Below, piece by piece: positions 60,327 through 64,000 of a stretch of 64,000 nucleotides of DNA. A program made the translations under genes and the position numbers. The notes below the pieces were generated by a model, which was not told the origin of the DNA, did not search any database, and was given only the letters and a program-made list of their open reading frames with translations. This DNA is from Cohnella sp. CFH 77786 (lineage in GTDB: Bacteria; Bacillota; Bacilli; Paenibacillales; Paenibacillaceae), in the NCBI RefSeq assembly GCF_019400745.1, contig NZ_WJIB01000008.1, positions 1-64,000 on the forward strand. Reading direction: 5' to 3'. Position 1 is the first letter of the stretch, and each line of letters starts with the position of its first letter.

Positions 60327-61187
60327 TTACGGGTTATGCGGGTACAAGGCGGCCCGATCCCCGAAAATCCCGATCAGCGTACGGATCACTTGGGAATCCG
60401 GTTCCGGCGTATGGATATGCAGCTGCCCGGGAGAGACGGCCAGAAGGCGGCTGACGAGCAGGCTTTCCTCTTCATCATCCTGGTTCTCCGCCGCGTGTTG
60501 ATCCGAGCGCTCTAGCGGCCGCATGTCTTCGTCCAGCAGCCGAAAGGCATGTCCTCCGGCATGCAGGACGTGCACGGCCTCGATCCCGGTCTGCTGCCAA
60601 TCCACCATCGACCTCAGCAAATCCATGAACTCTTGGTACTGCCGTTCCATCAGCCGCTCTTCCATGGCCGTCTCCGCCGCTTCCACCACTTCCGCGCGGT
60701 AGTCGCCCAAGCGGAAACGGATAAACCCGTCCACGTGCAGCTTGTCATGGTCGGCCAAAAAAGAGGCGAAGCGGGCGGTGAGCTTGCGAAGCCGGTTCTC
60801 GCGTTCCCGCCCCGGCCACGGCTGATCGGGATCCCCATGCCCGTCCAGCAGAGATACCGTTTCCGCGATGAGCGCGTCCATTTCCACGGGGTCCTCGATG
60901 CCGTAACGGACTTGAAAAAGACGGCGCAACAGCTGCGGTTCATGTTCGGTCAGCGTAAAATCGGCCAGCACGCGCCCCACTTGCTCGCAAGAACTTTTCC
61001 GGGCAGCCGGGCCGGGGCCGAGCGGAAATTGGAAACGGATAAACCCGTCCTCTCCCGACAATTCCCACTGCATCGCGTCAACGGCGCGTTCCGGTCCCAT
61101 GATGGCCCGGTTCAGCATCACGGCAAGCCGTTCAAGCGAGCTCGGATCATGCCCGCGCTCCACCAGGAATTCCACCCGCTTCATCAT
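60327..61187 (-). CDS. ytxC: YtxC-like sporulation protein
   Basis: A 286-aa protein of the YtxC family, annotated as a putative sporulation protein in Bacillales, where it also lies near thrS. Segments: HEPQLLRRLFQVRYGIEDPV, HVDGFIRFRLGDYRAEVVEA and EEESLLVSRLLAVSPGQLHI. ATG 61187 is preferred because GGGGGG lies 6 bases upstream; a GTG two codons earlier overlaps it. Its cellular role is not established. Confidence 0.88.
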   Translation of the reverse strand: MMKRVEFLVERGHDPSSLERLAVMLNRAIMGPERAVDAMQWELSGEDGFIRFQFPLGPGPAARKSSCEQVGRVLADFTLTEHEPQLLRRLFQVRYGIEDPVEMDALIAETVSLLDGHGDPDQPWPGRERENRLRKLTARFASFLADHDKLHVDGFIRFRLGDYRAEVVEAAETAMEERLMERQYQEFMDLLRSMVDWQQTGIEAVHVLHAGGHAFRLLDEDMRPLERSDQHAAENQDDEEESLLVSRLLAVSPGQLHIHTPEPDSQVIRTLIGIFGDRAALYPHNP

Positions 61188-61307
61188 GCGCACCCCCCGT
61201 CATCAGTGCTTGTTACTAACTATATGGTGACCCAAAAAGGGATATACGATGGGGGAGCGGCTATGGTATATTTTATTAATACTGATCCTGCCGAGGGGAA
61301 GGTAAAG

Positions 61308-62462
61308 ATGTCATTGCCATCCATGGAATTCAATCAGAAAAGATGGAACCGTCTTCTCCTTTCCGGTTATTGGGTCACCATTTTTCTCTCGGTTTTGGTG
61401 GAACTGCTGTACATGCTGCACGCATCCGAACTCCCGCGGTCGGAATTTTTCCCGAAGTATATCGCCCTGCCGACCAGCCTGATGTTTGCCGCCGTTCTGA
61501 CCGCGGAAGCCAGCGTGAGACTCCTCTCTCCGAAATGGCACGATTACGTTCTCATCTCGACAGCCTCATTGCTTGCCCTTATCGTCACTTCCATCCACAC
61601 GACCTTGGATTATCTTCTCTTTTTTCTTTGTTTTCCGAACATGATCAGTATTTTTTATTTTCAATATAAAAAGCTGGCCTTCGCCATCGCAGCCACGTTC
61701 GCCTCGCTGTTTTTCCTGTATGCCGTCATTCCGGAAATTCACCGGAGCATGAGCTTTATCGACTTGTTGTGCATCACCGTCCTGCTCGCGATCTACAGCG
61801 GCATCGCGCTCGGCGTGCTGGCGCGCGGACGGGAGACGCTCCGGCATTTGCGTTCTTCCTACGAATCCAATCAGGAACTGCTCGTCCGCAATATCATGAT
61901 GGACAAACTGGCCAAAACGGACGCGCTGACGGATACCTACAACCACATGGCGTACCACGAGTTCGTGGAGAAGCTGGTGGAACAGGCGGAAAAAGGCTTA
62001 CTCCACTTGCAGATCGCCGTAATGGATATCGACAATTTCAAAAAGGTAAACGACACGTACGGCCACCGGGCCGGGGACAACGTTCTACGAGAAGTGGCTT
62101 CCATCGCCCGTTCGAAAGTCGGGCCCAACGACTTCGTCGCCCGGTACGGAGGGGAGGAGTTCGTCATCCTGTTCACCGAACTGGCCTATCCCGCGGCATT
62201 CGATACCGTAGAGGAAATCAGGCGAACCGTCGCCGAAACGCCGCATGATTCCTTAGGGGGGCTAGCCGTAACCGTCAGCGTCGGCGTTAACCGTTACGTG
62301 CCCGGCATGGGCAAGGAGCGGTTCTTTCAGGGAGCCGATGCCGCCTTGTACCATGCCAAGCGGACGGGCAAGAACCGCACCGTCGCGGCCGAGACGATCG
62401 ATAGCGGCACGGCCGCCGCGTCGGCCGCCGCGTCGGTCGCCGCGTCCATTGCCAGGGACTGA
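61308..62462 (+). CDS. Membrane diguanylate cyclase (GGDEF)
   Basis: A 384-aa protein with about six N-terminal helices (residues about 18-190), then a GGDEF domain. Motifs: DALTDTYNHMAYHEF, VMDIDNFKKVNDTYGHRAGD and the active-site RYGGEEFVILF. The inhibitory-site position reads GPND, so no RxxD. The last 20 residues are an Ala/Ser tail (GTAAASAAASVAASIARD) encoded by small CGCGTCGGCCGC-like repeats. ATG 61308 follows GGGGAAGGTAAAG; the open frame extends far upstream only by chance. The sensed signal is unknown. Confidence 0.9.
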   Translation: MSLPSMEFNQKRWNRLLLSGYWVTIFLSVLVELLYMLHASELPRSEFFPKYIALPTSLMFAAVLTAEASVRLLSPKWHDYVLISTASLLALIVTSIHTTLDYLLFFLCFPNMISIFYFQYKKLAFAIAATFASLFFLYAVIPEIHRSMSFIDLLCITVLLAIYSGIALGVLARGRETLRHLRSSYESNQELLVRNIMMDKLAKTDALTDTYNHMAYHEFVEKLVEQAEKGLLHLQIAVMDIDNFKKVNDTYGHRAGDNVLREVASIARSKVGPNDFVARYGGEEFVILFTELAYPAAFDTVEEIRRTVAETPHDSLGGLAVTVSVGVNRYVPGMGKERFFQGADAALYHAKRTGKNRTVAAETIDSGTAAASAAASVAASIARD

Positions 62463-62504
62463 TTCCCCATCAATCCGCAGAACCCGAATCACGCAAGAAT
62501 GATG

Positions 62505-62543
62505 AAAAAAAAGCCCGCAGGAACTTCCTCCCGCGGGCTTTTT
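62505..62543. terminator. Bidirectional terminator
   Basis: AAAAAGCCCGC pairs with GCGGGCTTTTT (loop of about 13 with further pairing AGGAA/TTCCT), between the convergent diguanylate cyclase and mqnC genes. Confidence 0.92.
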
Positions 62544-62572
62544 GCCGTCTGTGTCTCCGTTTCGCGAAACGG

Positions 62573-63709
62573 TCAGTTCTGCATCACGAAATCGCGAGCC
62601 ACCGTGTCGTTTTCGCGGTAAACTTTCAAGATTCGGTATTTCGTGTTTCGTTGGGCCGGGATTTTGCCCGCTTGGCGAATAATGTCAAGCGTGGAGCCGA
62701 TATTCACCTTATGCGTCGTACCGGCTGCGGAAACGACGTTCTCTTCGATCATCGTGCTGCCGAAATCGTTGCACCCGTAAGACAGCGACAGCTTGCCGAT
62801 TTCCGGCCCCATCGTCACCCACGACGATTGGAAGTTGTCGATGTTATCGAGCGCAATCCGGCTGATCGCGAGCGTCTTCAAATATTCCTCGGGCGTAGCC
62901 TTCTCGCGTTTCATGTTCGTGTTTTCCGGCTGGAACGTCCACGGAATGAAAGCCAGGAATCCCGGCGACGGATACCCGTTGTTCAGGCATTCGTCCTGGG
63001 CGTCGCGGACGCGGATGAGGTGCAGCGCGCGCTCCTCCATCGATTCCCCGAAGCCGATGACCATCGTCGCCGTCGTGTTCATGCCGATTTTGTGCGCGGT
63101 CGTCATCACGTCCATCCAATCCCGCCAGGAGCCCTTCAGCTTGCTGATTTTGGAACGGGTCCGGTCGTCGAGAATCTCCGCGCCTCCGCCCGGCAGCGAA
63201 TCCAGTCCCGCTTCGTGCAGCCGCCTCACCACGTCCTCAATCGGAATGTTGCCGGCTACGACCTGCATTTTGCGGATTTCCGCGGGCGAGAACGAGTGCA
63301 TCGTGATGTCCGGGAACCGGACTTTGATCTCCCGCAGCAAATTCAAATAATAGTCGAACGGCAAATCCGGGTTCGTCCCGCCTTGCATCAGGATTTCGGT
63401 TCCCCCGACATCGACCGTTTCCTGGATTTTACGAAAGATGACTTCGTCGGGCAGCACGTACCCTTCCTTGGACCCCGGCGCACGGTAAAACGCGCAGAAC
63501 CGGCAGTACACGTCGCATATATTCGTATAGTTAATGTTGCGCCCCACGACGAACGTCGTGATCGGCTCCGGATGTTTCTTCATCATCAGCCGGTTGGCGG
63601 TGTCGCCCATTTTCTCGATTTCATCCGACTCGAACAAAGCGACGATATCGTCTTTCTCCAACCTTCTGCCTTGGAGAGCGCCTTCTAAAATACGGTCGAT
63701 ATGGCTCAT
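62573..63709 (-). CDS. mqnC: Cyclic dehypoxanthinyl futalosine synthase MqnC
   Basis: A 378-aa radical SAM enzyme of the futalosine route to menaquinone (dehypoxanthine futalosine to its cyclic form). The cluster motif is C-x3-C-x2-C in ICDVYCRFCAFYRAPGS; ILMQGGTNPDLPFDYYLNLL and DSLPGGGAEILDD are typical. GGGAGGATACGACA precedes ATG 63709. It indicates the futalosine pathway rather than the MenFDHCEB route of B. subtilis. No other mqn gene is in the window. Confidence 0.94.
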   Translation of the reverse strand: MSHIDRILEGALQGRRLEKDDIVALFESDEIEKMGDTANRLMMKKHPEPITTFVVGRNINYTNICDVYCRFCAFYRAPGSKEGYVLPDEVIFRKIQETVDVGGTEILMQGGTNPDLPFDYYLNLLREIKVRFPDITMHSFSPAEIRKMQVVAGNIPIEDVVRRLHEAGLDSLPGGGAEILDDRTRSKISKLKGSWRDWMDVMTTAHKIGMNTTATMVIGFGESMEERALHLIRVRDAQDECLNNGYPSPGFLAFIPWTFQPENTNMKREKATPEEYLKTLAISRIALDNIDNFQSSWVTMGPEIGKLSLSYGCNDFGSTMIEENVVSAAGTTHKVNIGSTLDIIRQAGKIPAQRNTKYRILKVYRENDTVARDFVMQN

Positions 63710-63810
63710 TGTCGTATCCTCCCTCTCCCGGGAAACGAAACGGGTTCCCTTAGTCCTTCCCATCGTACCATACTGGGTGCGGACCGTCATCATGAAGCCG
63801 TTTGGCAGAA

Positions 63811-63841
63811 CGAAAAGCGCACCCCAAGTGTGCGCTTTTCG
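63811..63841. terminator. Bidirectional terminator
   Basis: CGAAAAGCGCAC pairs perfectly with GTGCGCTTTTCG around a 7-base loop, 9 bases past the stop of the partial EAL gene. Confidence 0.85.
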
Positions 63842-63849
63842 TCACCATT

Positions 63850-64000
63850 TTAGGAAGCCGCTTGGCCTCTTCGATGCTGAATCCGTTCCTTGGTTTCCTG
63901 GAACATGCCGCGTTCATGCTCTTCGAGAAGCGCGCTCGGCCGCGCGAAATAGTAGCCCTGTCCCATGCCGACGTCCAAGCGGAACAGCACGTCCGCTTCC
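63850..64000 (-). CDS. EAL domain protein, C-terminal end (cut by window)
   Basis: The last 49 codons of a gene running in from the right. It reads ADVLFRLDVGMGQGYYFARP then SALLEEHERGMFQETKERIQ and ends at TAA. The D-x-x-Q-G-Y-x-x-x-x-P pattern is the final part of an EAL phosphodiesterase domain (usual GC-x-x-x-QG-Y-x-F-x-x-P). Upstream domains, and whether it also has GGDEF, lie outside the window. Confidence 0.8.
   Translation of the reverse strand, partial: EADVLFRLDVGMGQGYYFARPSALLEEHERGMFQETKERIQHRRGQAAS

Noticed and set aside
60549..61307. N-terminal extension of the membrane diguanylate cyclase
   Set aside because: The frame is open upstream only across the antisense of ytxC; the first start with a ribosome binding site and a membrane-protein N-terminus is 61308.
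1..64000. tRNA or rRNA genes
   Set aside because: No CCA-ended cloverleaf with GTTCGANTC-type T-arm and no rRNA core sequence was recognised on either strand by eye; a covariance-model scan would be decisive.

Overview
This window reads as chromosomal DNA of an endospore-forming, G+C-rich member of the Paenibacillaceae (Paenibacillus/Cohnella-like). The basis is gene content: SpoVR, PrkA, YtxC, AbrB, LiaFSR, YugN, RsgA, HelD, futalosine-type MqnC, strong AGGAGG ribosome binding sites, a preQ1-I riboswitch and a T-box. Genes run on both strands in short operons. No rRNA, tRNA or CRISPR array was seen.

Layout. 0.5-2.3 kb: a chemotaxis receptor, more A+T-rich than its surroundings. 2.4-7.9 kb: small metabolic genes, rsgA, a guanylate-kinase-like gene and a 26-codon gene with its own consensus promoter and terminator. 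8-12.2 kb: recQ-helD. 12.3-16 kb: a MoxR-DUF58-DUF4129 operon whose last junction is tandemly duplicated, then a defective IS256-family element (16.3-17.6 kb) and a minisatellite. 18.2-19.7 kb: a zinc-sensor/zinc-exporter operon with a clear operator. 19.8-24.3 kb: spoVR, a PAS-PAS-GGDEF-EAL protein and an SDR. 24.3-24.9 kb: a 51-bp tandem array. 25-32.5 kb: MATE transporter, methyltransferase, LytTR protein, prkA, DUF2161-Rieske pair, and an aminotransferase-fold protein without the PLP lysine. 32.6-37 kb: a decayed solute-binding-protein gene, a 48-aa membrane protein, abrB, trmL, serC, thpR and a glutaminase-like protein. 37.1-39.2 kb: queCDE behind a preQ1 riboswitch. 39.3-45.3 kb: VOC protein, AraC regulator, glnA with a GlnR/TnrA-type box, aroF, DUF2062, ispH. 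45.4-49.2 kb: a two-component system beside htrA. 49.4-52.8 kb: yugN and liaFSR. 53-54.3 kb: amt. 54.3-55.3 kb: a kilobase of stacked minisatellites, including a second array of the same 51-bp family. 55.3-64 kb: a coiled-coil protein, a soluble chemotaxis protein, a sigma factor, T-box-thrS, ytxC, a membrane diguanylate cyclase, mqnC and the end of an EAL gene.

Working together: nitrogen assimilation (glnA, amt), envelope stress (liaFSR, htrA with its kinase/regulator), cyclic-di-GMP signalling (two complete proteins, one partial, one remnant), sporulation (spoVR, prkA, ytxC, abrB) and tRNA/queuosine metabolism (queCDE, trmL, thrS, thpR) recur.

The less expected material is non-coding: a ~95-bp two-hairpin element present twice 30 kb apart, two arrays of one 51-bp repeat family in convergent intergenic gaps, five other minisatellites, and a tiny strongly promoted gene. 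Several proteins also lack residues their families need for catalysis. Start codons were chosen from Shine-Dalgarno spacing and family alignment, so many differ from the longest open frame.
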